A DNA stretch of 14,880 nt from Clostridiales bacterium (GTDB taxonomy: Bacteria > Bacillota_A > Clostridia > Christensenellales > Christensenellaceae): assembly GCA_003149735.1 (NCBI GenBank), contig QANA01000015.1, positions 1 to 14,880 of the forward strand, in the 5' to 3' direction. This document shows positions 1 through 7,645 of the stretch, piece after piece; within the stretch, counting starts at the first letter, position 1, and each line of letters starts with the position of its first letter. The notes below the pieces were generated by a model. That model was not told where the DNA came from and did not search any database. It was given only the letters and a program-made list of their open reading frames with translations. Made by a program: the position numbers and the translations under genes.

Positions 1-2057
1 TAGAGCGCATTGGTCAGCTCCATCATGCGGGCGATAGCCGTATTAAAGGAGAAGACGGCCAAATCTTCGTCTACTGCTTTGATCGTACGATGCAGTATAA
101 AAGTGAGTTCCTTTTTATCGGCCTGCGCGTTTTCTTCGGAAGCTGCATAAATGCGGTCAACCAGGCGCTCGACGCGATCGAGATATTTGGCAATGGACTT
201 GATGCCGCCGTCGTTCCAGGGGCCGCCTTCCACATAGGCAAAACCAAATCCCAAATACATCCGGAAAACATCGGCACCGAATTTCTGAATATAAGTATCG
301 GGAGAGACGACATTGCCTTTGGATTTACTCATCTTTTCGCCATCCGGCCCTAAAATGGTTCCCTGATGTACCAGAGATTTAAAAGGTTCGTCAAAATTGA
401 GATACCCCATATCGCGGAAAGCCTTAGTGAAGAAGCGGGAATAGAGCAGATGCATACAAGCATGTTCTGCACCGCCGACATATTTATCCACTGGCAACAG
501 TTGGTTGATAATTTCCGGATCCCAGGCCATCTCTGCATTTTTATTATCCGGATATCTGAGATAGTACCAGGAGGAACAGACAAACGTATCCATCGTATCC
601 GGATCGCGTTTTGCATTAGCACCGCAGACGGGGCACTTGCAATTCATAAAGCCCTGATGCTTAGCCAGCGGAGAAGTGCCATCCGGCGTGAAGTCCACAT
701 CATAGGGGAGTTCCACCGGCAAATCTTTTTCCGGCACCGGTACATCACCACAATGCGGGCAATGAATGATCGGAATGGGAGCACCCCAGTATCTCTGGCG
801 GGAAATCAGCCAGTCGCGCAAACGGTAAGTCGTCTTGAAATCCCCTTTGCCGATGGACTTTAAATGTTCGGTAACTGCCTTCTTACCTTCGGTAACGGTA
901 AGGCCATCAAATGCCCCGCTGTTGACCAAAGCACCTTCGTAATCGCAGAAAGGCAACGTATCGTCCTGTTCGGGGCGTTTTTTGGCAACGACCCGTTCAA
1001 TAGGCAGATTATATTTGCTGGCAAAAGCAAAGTCGCGCTCATCATGCGCAGGAACTGCCATGACTACGCCTGTGCCGTAGCTGGCCAGTACATAATCGGC
1101 AGCCCAGATGGGCACTTTCCGCCCGTTGATGGGGTTGATGGCATAGGAACCGGTAAAGACACCCGTTTTCTCACGGGTAGAAGAAAGACGGTCAATTTCG
1201 CTGGCTTTGGCAGCGTAGGCCTTGTAATCGGCAACAGCCTGTTTCTGTTCCGGCGTTGTAAGAGAATCTACCAACGGATGTTCGGGAGAGATTACCACAT
1301 AGGAACAACCATGCAGTGTGTCCGCACGAGTCGTAAAGACGGAAAACTGGCCGCCGCCCACGATATCAAAAGTAATTTCGCTGCCGGTAGATTTGCCAAT
1401 CCAGTTTTTCTGCATCAATTTGGTTTTTTCCGGCCAATCCAGTGTATCCAGCCCGGAGAGCAGTTCTTCCGCATATTCGGTAATTTTAAAGAACCACTGC
1501 GTGAGATGTTTTCTGGTGACCGGCGTATGGCAGCGCTCACATTCGCCGTCTACAACTTGTTCGTTGGCCAGCACGGTATTGCAATGAGGGCACCAGTTGA
1601 CCGGTGCCGCGGCACGATAGGCCAATCCCTTTTTATAGAGCTGCAAAAAACACCACTGTGTCCATTTATAATATTCGGGCATGCAGGTTTTGACTTCGTA
1701 ATCCCAATCAAAGGAAGCGCCCATTGCTTTCAGCTGATGCTCCATGGTATCGATATTGGCAACGGTAGAATCCTTGGGATGAATGCCCGTCTTGATGGCA
1801 TAGTTCTCGGCAGGTAAACCGAAAGCATCAAAACCCATCGGATGGAAGACGTTGTAACCCTTCATGCGCAGGTAACGTGCATAACTGTCTGCCAGACCGA
1901 AATTATACCAGTGGCCTACATGCAACTTGGCGCCGGAGGGGTAGGAGAACATCTCCAGTACATATTTCTTGGGCTTGTTGCTGTGCTTATCGAAATGATA
2001 CAGCCCGGTATCTGCCCAGATTTTCTGCCATTTTTTTTCAATCTCAGGTAAATTCAC
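1..2057 (-). CDS. leuS: Leucyl-tRNA synthetase (C-terminus outside window)
   Basis: This class I aminoacyl-tRNA synthetase charges tRNA-Leu with leucine in the cytoplasm. Reading the minus strand from a GTG at 2057 gives an open frame of 685 codons that runs off the window. Visible hallmarks are the HIGH-type motif HVGH (residues 46-49) and a zinc-type CPHC...CERC cluster (Cys 156, 159, 173, 176). The CP1 editing domain shows the Thr-rich TTRADT (242-247) and AHDERDF with the editing Asp near 339. The signature KMSKS is at 575-579, followed by the start of the anticodon-binding helices. Bacterial LeuRS is usually about 800-830 residues, so roughly the last 120-150 are missing. The GTG start is chosen because the protein then opens [10 protein letters not shown], typical of the family, with a GGAG 11 bases upstream; this spacing is long, but no better in-frame start is seen. 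It is transcribed divergently from the DUF1015 gene. Identity is firm from the sequence. Confidence 0.97.
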   Translation of the reverse strand, partial: MNLPEIEKKWQKIWADTGLYHFDKHSNKPKKYVLEMFSYPSGAKLHVGHWYNFGLADSYARYLRMKGYNVFHPMGFDAFGLPAENYAIKTGIHPKDSTVANIDTMEHQLKAMGASFDWDYEVKTCMPEYYKWTQWCFLQLYKKGLAYRAAAPVNWCPHCNTVLANEQVVDGECERCHTPVTRKHLTQWFFKITEYAEELLSGLDTLDWPEKTKLMQKNWIGKSTGSEITFDIVGGGQFSVFTTRADTLHGCSYVVISPEHPLVDSLTTPEQKQAVADYKAYAAKASEIDRLSSTREKTGVFTGSYAINPINGRKVPIWAADYVLASYGTGVVMAVPAHDERDFAFASKYNLPIERVVAKKRPEQDDTLPFCDYEGALVNSGAFDGLTVTEGKKAVTEHLKSIGKGDFKTTYRLRDWLISRQRYWGAPIPIIHCPHCGDVPVPEKDLPVELPYDVDFTPDGTSPLAKHQGFMNCKCPVCGANAKRDPDTMDTFVCSSWYYLRYPDNKNAEMAWDPEIINQLLPVDKYVGGAEHACMHLLYSRFFTKAFRDMGYLNFDEPFKSLVHQGTILGPDGEKMSKSKGNVVSPDTYIQKFGADVFRMYLGFGFAYVEGGPWNDGGIKSIAKYLDRVERLVDRIYAASEENAQADKKELTFILHRTIKAVDEDLAVFSFNTAIARMMELTNAL

Positions 2058-2156
2058 GTTAGAAAACACTCCTTTTTTGGCCGCTGCAAAAAAAGAAACA
2101 GAGGCTTTTGTATATGCATAAAAGTGATGCCGACTTGATATTTTTATACAAATTTA

Positions 2157-2185
2157 ATATTATAATACGGATACCGCTTTGTCAA
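2157..2185 (-). promoter_or_regulatory. Candidate sigma-A promoter of leuS
   Basis: On the minus strand a perfect TTGACA -35 box (2185-2180) is followed by an AT-rich -10 region. A perfect TATAAT lies at 2164-2159 with a 15-base spacer, and an overlapping TAATAT lies at 2162-2157 with the ideal 17-base spacer. Transcription would start near 2150 and give a leader of roughly 95 bases before leuS. The promoter call is by consensus match only. Confidence 0.7.
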
Positions 2186-2289
2186 TAAACGCGATAACAG
2201 AGACGATATTTTCTGTGCTGTGGAGCAACTTTATTTCTGCGGAAGGGGTGCGGATAGTCGGTAAAATCCTTTGAATTTGCAGAAAAAAG

Positions 2290-2318
2290 TTGAAGAAGCA
2301 AAAAGCTTATGTTATAGT
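2290..2318 (+). promoter_or_regulatory. Candidate sigma-A promoter of the DUF1015-lysC unit
   Basis: TTGAAG (2290-2295) and TATAGT (2313-2318) are separated by exactly 17 bases, close to the sigma-A consensus (4/6 and 5/6 matches). The predicted start near 2325 would give a leader of about 110 bases before the DUF1015 start codon. It is back to back with the leuS promoter about 105 bases away. Confidence 0.65.
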
Positions 2319-2390
2319 ATTATCGGTATTGTAAATTTGTATGGCAGACTCATTTTCATATTTTTATAGATAAATACAAGTGCATGCGCG

Positions 2391-2419
2391 CCGGGCGGAG
2401 ATCCGCTTCCCCGGAGCGG
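2391..2419 (+). promoter_or_regulatory. GC-rich hairpin(s) just upstream of the DUF1015 ribosome binding site
   Basis: A GC-rich block interrupts an otherwise AT-rich leader. CCGGG (2391-2395) can pair with CCCGG (2410-2414), with an inner CGG/CCG pairing (2396-2398 with 2403-2405). A competing stem pairs CCGCT (2403-2407) with AGCGG (2415-2419). The two foldings share bases and exclude each other, and both end a few bases before the GGAAGGG ribosome binding site at 2423-2429. The pairings are seen in the sequence; any regulatory role is inference. Confidence 0.35.
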
Positions 2420-2435
2420 TGTGGAAGGGTGTAGT

Positions 2436-3896
2436 ATGGAACGTAATTTTGAACACATCGGGATAGAAGTGCCGGAAGTGTTGTTGCCGGATAAGAAGGT
2501 CAACATGCGCAAATGGGCAGTTATTGCCTGCGATCAGTATACCACAAATGAGGCATACTGGCATGAAGTGGAACGCACCGTCGGTGGCAGTCCTTCTTCG
2601 CTGCACATTATGTTGCCGGAGATTTATCTGCAGGCGCCGGATCGCGATGCCCGCATTGCCAGCACCAAGGAAATCATGACGCGCTATATTGATGACGGAA
2701 TCCTGACTTTATTGCCGCAGGGATTTATTCTTGTGGAACGGACGATCGACCGCAAAGTCAGAAAAGGCCTTATGGTGTTGGTGGATTTGGAAGAGTTCGA
2801 TGCAGATCCGTTTAAAAAAGCACAGATTCGAGCCAGTGAGGAAGTCTTGGCTGAGCGCGTGGAAGCACGTATGGACATCCGCTCTGGTGCGGAACTGGAA
2901 ATGCCCCATATTTTCCTGTTGATGGACGATCCGCAGTTTAAAGTGATCGAGCCGGTCTGGAGAAAAAGAGAGACTTTCACCAAATTGTATGATGTTGACT
3001 TGATGCTGCATGGCGGCAGAGCAACCGGATATTTAATAGAAGATAAAAACGTGGAGGCAGAGATTCTGCATCAGCTTTCCCTGTTGAAAACGCGAGATGG
3101 TATGCGTTTCTGTGTGGGAGACGGCAACCATTCCTTGGCAACGGCAAAAGCGGTATGGGAAGAAGCAAAGCAGACCCTTTCCCCCGAAGAACAGGAAAAT
3201 CATCCGCTGCGTTATGCCTTGTGCGAATTGGTGAACCTGCACGATCCGGCAATGCCGCTGCTGCCCATTCACAGGGTGATCTCGGGCGTAAGTTCCTCTA
3301 TGTGCATTCAGTATATAGTGGATCATCTCAATTCTGTCGGTGCCGACGCCCGGTTGGTTTTTTCCAGAAGAAAACCTTCGCTGCAGGTTACAGAAGCTCC
3401 GGAAGTTATTTTCTTTACCAGCAAAAGCAGCTCCGGCCGCATTGAGATCAATGCCCCCTCTACCAGAATGCTGGTGGAGCAAATACAGCCGGTGTTGGAA
3501 GATTTTGTGCGCGAATATCCCCTGGCAAAATTGGAATATGTGCACGGGAATGAAGAATTTGATCGCGTGACGCAGGAATATGATACGCTTGGTTTTGTAA
3601 TGCCAGCTATGGAAAAGGCCACGTTTTTCGACGAACTTTCGGAGATGGGCGTATTCCCCAAAAAATGTTTCTCCCTGGGAGAAGCCAATGAAAAGCGGTA
3701 TTATATTGAGTGCCGTTTGCTGAGCGAGCATGAAGAAGAAGTGCCGGAGGAGGAAGATCCGGAAGCATCGGAATTAGCTCAGGAAACAGAGGAACAGATC
3801 GAGGAAGTCTTTGAGGAGACGGTTCAGGAAGAAGCGGCGCCTCAGAAACTGAAAGAGTTTAAAATATCCAATCTGTTTAAGAAAAAGCCGGAATGA
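2436..3896 (+). CDS. DUF1015 family protein with acidic C-terminal tail
   Basis: This predicted soluble protein of 486 residues belongs by sequence pattern to the DUF1015 family, which has no established biochemical function. Recognisable family features are the N-terminal MRKWAVIACDQYTT segment (a common opening for one DUF1015 branch), LPEIYL, and the conserved GDGNH (residues 228-232) followed by SLATAK. The family is usually about 400-430 residues. Here the fold seems to end near residue 428 and is followed by an extra segment, residues 430-470, with 19 Asp/Glu in 41 positions, then a short basic end (NLFKKKPE). No signal peptide or membrane segment is visible. ATG 2436 is preferred because GGAAGGG lies 6 bases upstream; an in-frame GTG at 2421 would add five residues and has a poorer site. 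Only 51 bases separate it from the aspartate kinase gene, with no terminator between, so the two are probably co-transcribed. I cannot assign a function. Confidence 0.88.
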   Translation: MERNFEHIGIEVPEVLLPDKKVNMRKWAVIACDQYTTNEAYWHEVERTVGGSPSSLHIMLPEIYLQAPDRDARIASTKEIMTRYIDDGILTLLPQGFILVERTIDRKVRKGLMVLVDLEEFDADPFKKAQIRASEEVLAERVEARMDIRSGAELEMPHIFLLMDDPQFKVIEPVWRKRETFTKLYDVDLMLHGGRATGYLIEDKNVEAEILHQLSLLKTRDGMRFCVGDGNHSLATAKAVWEEAKQTLSPEEQENHPLRYALCELVNLHDPAMPLLPIHRVISGVSSSMCIQYIVDHLNSVGADARLVFSRRKPSLQVTEAPEVIFFTSKSSSGRIEINAPSTRMLVEQIQPVLEDFVREYPLAKLEYVHGNEEFDRVTQEYDTLGFVMPAMEKATFFDELSEMGVFPKKCFSLGEANEKRYYIECRLLSEHEEEVPEEEDPEASELAQETEEQIEEVFEETVQEEAAPQKLKEFKISNLFKKKPE

Positions 3897-3947
3897 AGCA
3901 GAAATTGCGGAATTGGATAACGGCAAATTAAGGAGTTATTGTCGATT

Positions 3948-5276
3948 ATGGAAATAAAAGTGGCGAAGTTCGGGGGAACATCTCTTGCAGATGCCGTACA
4001 AATTGCCAAAGTAAAAAAGATTATCGAGGCCGATCCGGCGCGCCGGTATATCGTGCCCTCGGCACCTGGAAAATCTGCATTTTACAATGTGAAAGTGACA
4101 GATTTACTCTATGCTCTGGAGCATGCCATTGAGAAAAAGGAGGATTATCACTCCTTTTACCGGCAAATCTGTGAACGGTTTACCGATATCAAGCGGGACT
4201 TGGGGCTGCAGATTGATATAGAAAGCAAACTGGAAGAAATATTGCATAATCTGCTCGCAGGGGCGGGCGAGGACTATGCAGCCAGCCGCGGTGAATATCT
4301 CAACGGTATGTTGATTGCCGATTATCTGGGCTATACGTTTATAGATGCAGCAGAAGTGATTCTGTTTGATAAGCGCGGCAAATACGATGAGAAGAGGACG
4401 GAAAAGGCGCTGTTCGAGCGGCTGCGCACAGTGGAACGGGCAGTAATTCCCGGATTTTATGGCAGCATGCCCAACGGTACTATCAAAACCTTTTCTCGTG
4501 GTGGCTCCGATGTGACCGGAGCGATTGTCTCGGCAGCAGTACATGCAGATTTATATGAGAACTGGACGGATGTTTCCGGTTTTTACATGGCAGATCCCCG
4601 TATTGTCAAACATGCAAAGCGGGTGGAGTCGATTACCTATCGGGAATTACGTGAGCTGAGCTACATGGGTGCCGCAGTGCTGCATGAAGACTCCATTTTC
4701 CCTGTTTATAAATACGCAATCCCGATCAATGTACGCAATACCAACGAACCGTCTGCGCCGGGAACGATGATCATGCCGACGATCGAAAGTTACGAAGGCC
4801 CTGCAGTGACGGGAATTGCCGGTAAGAAAAATTTCACAATTATTTCGATTGAAAAGAACGGAATGAATGCGGAATTGGGATTTGGCAGAAAAGTGTTGGC
4901 TTGTATTGAAAAATACGGAATCCCCTTTGAACATATGCCCTCCAGCATTGATACCTTGTGTGTTGTGTTGGAAGATGCAAAGGTGAAGGATAACATCAAT
5001 GACATTGTGGATGATATTCACCGCACTTGTGAACCGGATAGCGTAGAAATTGTGCGTAATCTGGCTCTGATTGCAACAGTCGGTAAGCGTATGCGGGAAA
5101 GCATTGGCACGGCAGCTACTCTGTTTGCGGCAATGGCCAAAGCCAATATCAATGTGCGTATGATTGATCAGGGCTCCAGTGAGATGAATATCATTGTAGG
5201 CGTGAAAAATGAAGATTTTGAGCGCACAGTGAATGCGATTCATGACGCATTTGCTTTTTCTGAGAAAAATAGTTAA
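3948..5276 (+). CDS. lysC: Aspartate kinase
   Basis: It phosphorylates L-aspartate with ATP to 4-phospho-aspartate, the first committed step toward lysine, diaminopimelate, threonine and methionine. The 442-residue protein opens with the amino-acid-kinase motif KFGGTS (residues 7-12), has the SAPGK phosphate-loop segment, and has SRGGSD (183-188) in the substrate-binding region. The catalytic domain runs to about residue 280. Two ACT domains follow (about 288-350 and 369-440), as in single-chain, allosterically inhibited aspartokinases; which amino acid inhibits it cannot be told by eye. ATG 3948 is chosen because it places KFGGTS at the normal distance. AGGAG at 3931-3935 is 12 bases away, somewhat long, and an in-frame TTG at 3939 would be only 3 bases from it. 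No lysine riboswitch fits in the 51-base gap upstream. No other aspartate-pathway gene is adjacent, and a strong terminator follows. Family identity is firm; the symbol is by function rather than paralogue. Confidence 0.95.
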   Translation: MEIKVAKFGGTSLADAVQIAKVKKIIEADPARRYIVPSAPGKSAFYNVKVTDLLYALEHAIEKKEDYHSFYRQICERFTDIKRDLGLQIDIESKLEEILHNLLAGAGEDYAASRGEYLNGMLIADYLGYTFIDAAEVILFDKRGKYDEKRTEKALFERLRTVERAVIPGFYGSMPNGTIKTFSRGGSDVTGAIVSAAVHADLYENWTDVSGFYMADPRIVKHAKRVESITYRELRELSYMGAAVLHEDSIFPVYKYAIPINVRNTNEPSAPGTMIMPTIESYEGPAVTGIAGKKNFTIISIEKNGMNAELGFGRKVLACIEKYGIPFEHMPSSIDTLCVVLEDAKVKDNINDIVDDIHRTCEPDSVEIVRNLALIATVGKRMRESIGTAATLFAAMAKANINVRMIDQGSSEMNIIVGVKNEDFERTVNAIHDAFAFSEKNS

Positions 5277-5288
5277 AAGAATATGTTT

Positions 5289-5317
5289 AAAGCACAGGAA
5301 TCTCCTGTGCTTTTTTT
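5289..5317 (+). terminator. Intrinsic terminator after lysC
   Basis: AGCACAGGA (5291-5299) pairs perfectly with TCCTGTGCT (5303-5311) around a 3-base loop. It is followed by a run of seven T (5311-5317) and flanked on the left by A residues that extend the stem. It lies 15 bases after the lysC stop and is a textbook rho-independent terminator. It separates the DUF1015-lysC unit from the glycogen operon. Confidence 0.93.
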
Positions 5318-5476
5318 GTGGTAAAATTTCGAGTTTTGTCAAGCGAAACAAAACGGGCAGGAATAAAGCGGTGCTTCCCGAATTATCTACAGGCAATTTT
5401 GTTTGGCTGATACCGGCATAAAGTGGAAAGTTACAAGCATATATATATGTATACAAAGCTTGCCTGAAAAAAGAAT

Positions 5477-5494
5477 CATAGGTTTTTACCTATG
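5477..5494. repeat. Perfect inverted repeat CATAGGT-TTTT-ACCTATG
   Basis: CATAGGT (5477-5483) and ACCTATG (5488-5494) are exact reverse complements around a 4-T spacer. It could be a dyad operator for a transcription factor or a small RNA hairpin. On the plus strand it is not followed by a clean T-run. On the minus strand a T-rich stretch follows, but no gene ends there that would need a terminator. It lies about 200 bases before glgB. Confidence 0.5.
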
Positions 5495-5639
5495 TTTATC
5501 AATTGAGATGGGAATTTCAGTAAAAATGTTTTTTAGCTTTAATAACAAAAATTATTACTGACTTTTTACGGAAATAAGACAAAAAAGAAATAATAAATAT
5601 TGTTCTTTTTGGCAGGGAAACGGCAAAAAAAACAGAATT

Positions 5640-5645
5640 TATAAT
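5640..5645 (+). promoter_or_regulatory. Possible -10 box of the glg operon
   Basis: A perfect TATAAT sits 48 bases before the glgB start, at a plausible distance for a transcript with a leader of about 40 bases. No good -35 hexamer lies 16-18 bases upstream (the bases there read GGAAAC or GAAACG), so the call is weak. The local sequence is AT-rich enough for a chance match. Confidence 0.3.
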
Positions 5646-5677
5646 AAAGAGTCCATCAATCGACAAAAGAATTTGGC

Positions 5678-5685
5678 GGAGGAGG
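5678..5685 (+). promoter_or_regulatory. Strong ribosome binding site that decides the glgB start
   Basis: GGAGGAGG lies 8 bases before ATG 5694. A TTG at 5673 is in frame upstream, but choosing it would put the ribosome binding site inside the coding region. ATG 5694 is therefore the better start. Confidence 0.85.
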
Positions 5686-5693
5686 CATTGGGA

Positions 5694-7610
5694 ATGCAGC
5701 AACAATTATGGGAGCTGCCCTGCTACCTGTTTCATCAGGGAAGAAATTTTCGGGCCTATGAATTTTTTGGAGCACATCCGGGCGTAAAAGACGGCGTTCA
5801 GGGCGTATATTTCCGGGTATGGGCACCGCGGGCAAAAGCAGTGAGCCTGGTAGGAGATTTCAATGCCTGGCAACCGGGGACAATACCTATGGAGCGCCTG
5901 ACAGAGCAGGGGATCTGGGAAGTTTTCCTGAAAGAGGTCGTTCCTTATGTATTATATAAATATGCTATAGAAACGCAGAAAGGAAAGATTCTCTTTAAAG
6001 CAGATCCTTTCGCTTTTTATAGTGAAACGCAGGAGGGAACTGCTTCCAAATATTATGACATGGATGCATCCTATGCGTGGCAGGATGAAAGCTATATGCG
6101 GTGGAGGAAACAACAAAATCCCTATGCATCACCGATGAATATTTACGAGGTGCATCTGGGTTCCTGGAAAAAGCGGCCGGATGGTACGTCGTTTACTTAT
6201 CGGGAATATGCGGATATGTTGATTCCTTACGCAAAATCCATGGGATATACGCATTTGGAACTGTTGCCGCTGATGGAATATCCGTTCGATGGCTCCTGGG
6301 GGTATCAGGTTTGCGGATATTACAGTGTTACAGCTCGTTATGGTACGCCGGAGGATTTCCGCTACTTTGTGGAAAAAGCGCATCAAAGCGGTTTGGGCGT
6401 CATTCTGGATTGGGTGCCGGCGCATTTTCCAAAAGACGCGCACGGGCTTATTGAATTTGATGGTTATCCGTTGTATGAGGATGCCAATCCCCTGCGGCAG
6501 GAGCATAAGGGTTGGGGGACACGCATCTTTGATTTTGGCCGCCCGGAAGTTGTCTCTTTTCTGGTTTCCAATGCTATGTTCTGGCTGGAAAAATATCATG
6601 TTGACGGGCTGCGTGTGGATGCAGTAGCAGCCATGCTCTACTTGGATTACGATAAAAAAGAAGGCGAATGGGCGCCTAACCGGCATGGAGGAAGGGAAAA
6701 TTTAGAGGCGGCGGAATTTTTGAAAACACTGAATAGGGAAGTTCTGACAGCCTATCCTTATGCACTGACGATAGCGGAGGAGTCTACAGCCTGGCCTATG
6801 GTGACGCAGCCACCCGAAAAAGGCGGCTTGGGCTTCAATTTCAAGTGGGATATGGGCTGGATGAATGATTCGCTGGCCTATATGCAGACAGACCCTTTCT
6901 TCCGCAAGTATGACCATGAGAAATTGACGTTCCCCTTGATGTATGCTTTCAGCGAAAACTATATTCTGCCGATTTCACATGATGAAGTAGTACATGGAAA
7001 GCGTTCTCTGTTGGATAAGATGCCGGGAGAATATGATTTGAAATTTGCTAACGACCGGGCATTTCTAACATTTATGATGACACGACCCGGAAAAAAGCTG
7101 ATGTTTATGGGTTCGGAATTCGGCCAATTCAAGGAATGGGCCTACCGAGAAGGATTGGATTTCCTGTTGCTGGATTATGAAAAGCATCGCCAACTGAGAG
7201 ATTTTTGCAGAGAACTCAATCTGCTTTACTTGCAAAAATCGCAGCTTTGGGAAAACGATCAGGATTGGGAGGGGTTCCAATGGGTGCAAGCGGATGATCG
7301 GGAAAATAACAGCTATGTATACCGGCGGATGGATCGCCGGGGGAAAGAACTTTTAATTGCGATTAACTTTTCACCGGTGCTGCGGGAACATTATCAGATT
7401 TCGTTGCCCGGTCAGGCTGTTTACCGCTACCTTTTGAATTCGGAAGAAAGCAGATTCGGCGGGGTAGGCACGCAAGTGGCGGATATTTTGCCGTTGAAAA
7501 AGGAAGATGGCAGTTATTATGGAGAAATTACGCTGCCGCCGTTGGGCGCGGTGATTTGGGAAAAAGAACGTCCCTTACCCGGGCGCAGGCAGCGGCGTCA
7601 TAAAAAATGA
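5694..7610 (+). CDS. glgB: 1,4-alpha-glucan (glycogen) branching enzyme
   Basis: This GH13 enzyme cuts an alpha-1,4 glucan chain and reattaches it through an alpha-1,6 bond, creating glycogen branch points. The 638-residue cytoplasmic protein begins with a CBM48-type domain (GVYFRVWAP...VGDFNAW, about residues 36-62). The GH13 barrel follows with all four conserved regions: DWVPAHF, GLRVDAVAAML with nucleophile Asp309, AEES with acid/base Glu362, and SHDEVVHG with Asp430. A C-terminal beta domain completes it. The length fits Bacillota GlgB proteins (about 630-670). The last residues are unusually basic (RPLPGRRQRRHKK). It is the first gene of the glycogen operon, 35 bases before glgC with no terminator between. 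Its transcription is presumably controlled from the long AT-rich leader. Subfamily alternatives such as trehalohydrolase are unlikely, because the AEES and DEVVHG motifs are those of branching enzymes. Confidence 0.97.
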   Translation: MQQQLWELPCYLFHQGRNFRAYEFFGAHPGVKDGVQGVYFRVWAPRAKAVSLVGDFNAWQPGTIPMERLTEQGIWEVFLKEVVPYVLYKYAIETQKGKILFKADPFAFYSETQEGTASKYYDMDASYAWQDESYMRWRKQQNPYASPMNIYEVHLGSWKKRPDGTSFTYREYADMLIPYAKSMGYTHLELLPLMEYPFDGSWGYQVCGYYSVTARYGTPEDFRYFVEKAHQSGLGVILDWVPAHFPKDAHGLIEFDGYPLYEDANPLRQEHKGWGTRIFDFGRPEVVSFLVSNAMFWLEKYHVDGLRVDAVAAMLYLDYDKKEGEWAPNRHGGRENLEAAEFLKTLNREVLTAYPYALTIAEESTAWPMVTQPPEKGGLGFNFKWDMGWMNDSLAYMQTDPFFRKYDHEKLTFPLMYAFSENYILPISHDEVVHGKRSLLDKMPGEYDLKFANDRAFLTFMMTRPGKKLMFMGSEFGQFKEWAYREGLDFLLLDYEKHRQLRDFCRELNLLYLQKSQLWENDQDWEGFQWVQADDRENNSYVYRRMDRRGKELLIAINFSPVLREHYQISLPGQAVYRYLLNSEESRFGGVGTQVADILPLKKEDGSYYGEITLPPLGAVIWEKERPLPGRRQRRHKK

Positions 7611-7645
7611 TTCCAAATGGTAGTAGGGAAAGGCAGGCATGAAGT

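Larger units (their letters stand above)
2058..2435. other. Divergent intergenic region leuS / DUF1015
   Basis: This 378-base non-coding region separates two divergently transcribed genes. It holds a promoter on each strand and, next to the plus-strand gene, a short GC-rich patch able to form hairpins. I looked on the minus strand for the conserved T-box antiterminator core (AGGGTGGNACCGCG), which precedes many Bacillota aminoacyl-tRNA synthetase genes, and did not find it. There is also no terminator hairpin just before leuS. No tRNA and no convincing small ORF was seen. Confidence 0.8.
5318..5693. other. AT-rich non-coding leader upstream of the glycogen operon
   Basis: About 375 bases between the lysC terminator and glgB hold no convincing gene. 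Short open frames here lack ribosome binding sites and extend into neighbours. The region is strongly AT-rich from about 5430 on. It contains a 7-bp inverted repeat GTTTTGT/ACAAAAC (5333-5339 and 5348-5354), the self-complementary 12-mer CATATATATATG (5438-5449), a stronger inverted repeat at 5477-5494 (listed separately), and a perfect TATAAT close to glgB. The glg promoter must lie here or the operon is read through from upstream. I saw no recognisable riboswitch and no good match to the CcpA cre consensus. Confidence 0.7.

Noticed and set aside
864..1817. Plus-strand open frame of 317 codons opposite leuS
   Set aside because: It lies fully antisense to a clear leucyl-tRNA synthetase with all motifs, shows no family motif of its own, and is low-complexity Phe/Gly/Arg-rich shadow coding.
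2421..2435. GTG 2421 as alternative start of the DUF1015 gene
   Set aside because: ATG 2436 has the better placed GGAAGGG site, which would lie inside the coding region if GTG were used.
3033..3731. Minus-strand open frame of 232 codons opposite the DUF1015 gene
   Set aside because: It is antisense to a conserved-looking gene, has no ribosome binding site or recognisable domain, and its composition is His/Phe-rich as expected for a shadow.
3897..3947. Lysine riboswitch or separate promoter for lysC
   Set aside because: The gap is only 51 bases, too short for a lysine riboswitch, and no -35/-10 pair is visible.
5233..5421. Small plus-strand open frame (62 codons) crossing the lysC terminator
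   Set aside because: It overlaps lysC in another frame, contains the whole terminator hairpin, and has no ribosome binding site.
5438..5449. CATATATATATG palindrome as an operator
   Set aside because: It is a simple AT repeat, and self-complementarity is expected by chance in such sequence. It is noted only as part of the leader.
4647..5456. Minus-strand open frame of 269 codons opposite the lysC 3' end and terminator
   Set aside because: It covers the ACT domains of aspartate kinase and the intrinsic terminator in antisense, and shows no coding motif.
5517..5705. Small minus-strand open frame in the glg leader
   Set aside because: It has AT-rich chance composition, overlaps the glgB ribosome binding site and start, and shows no recognisable motif.
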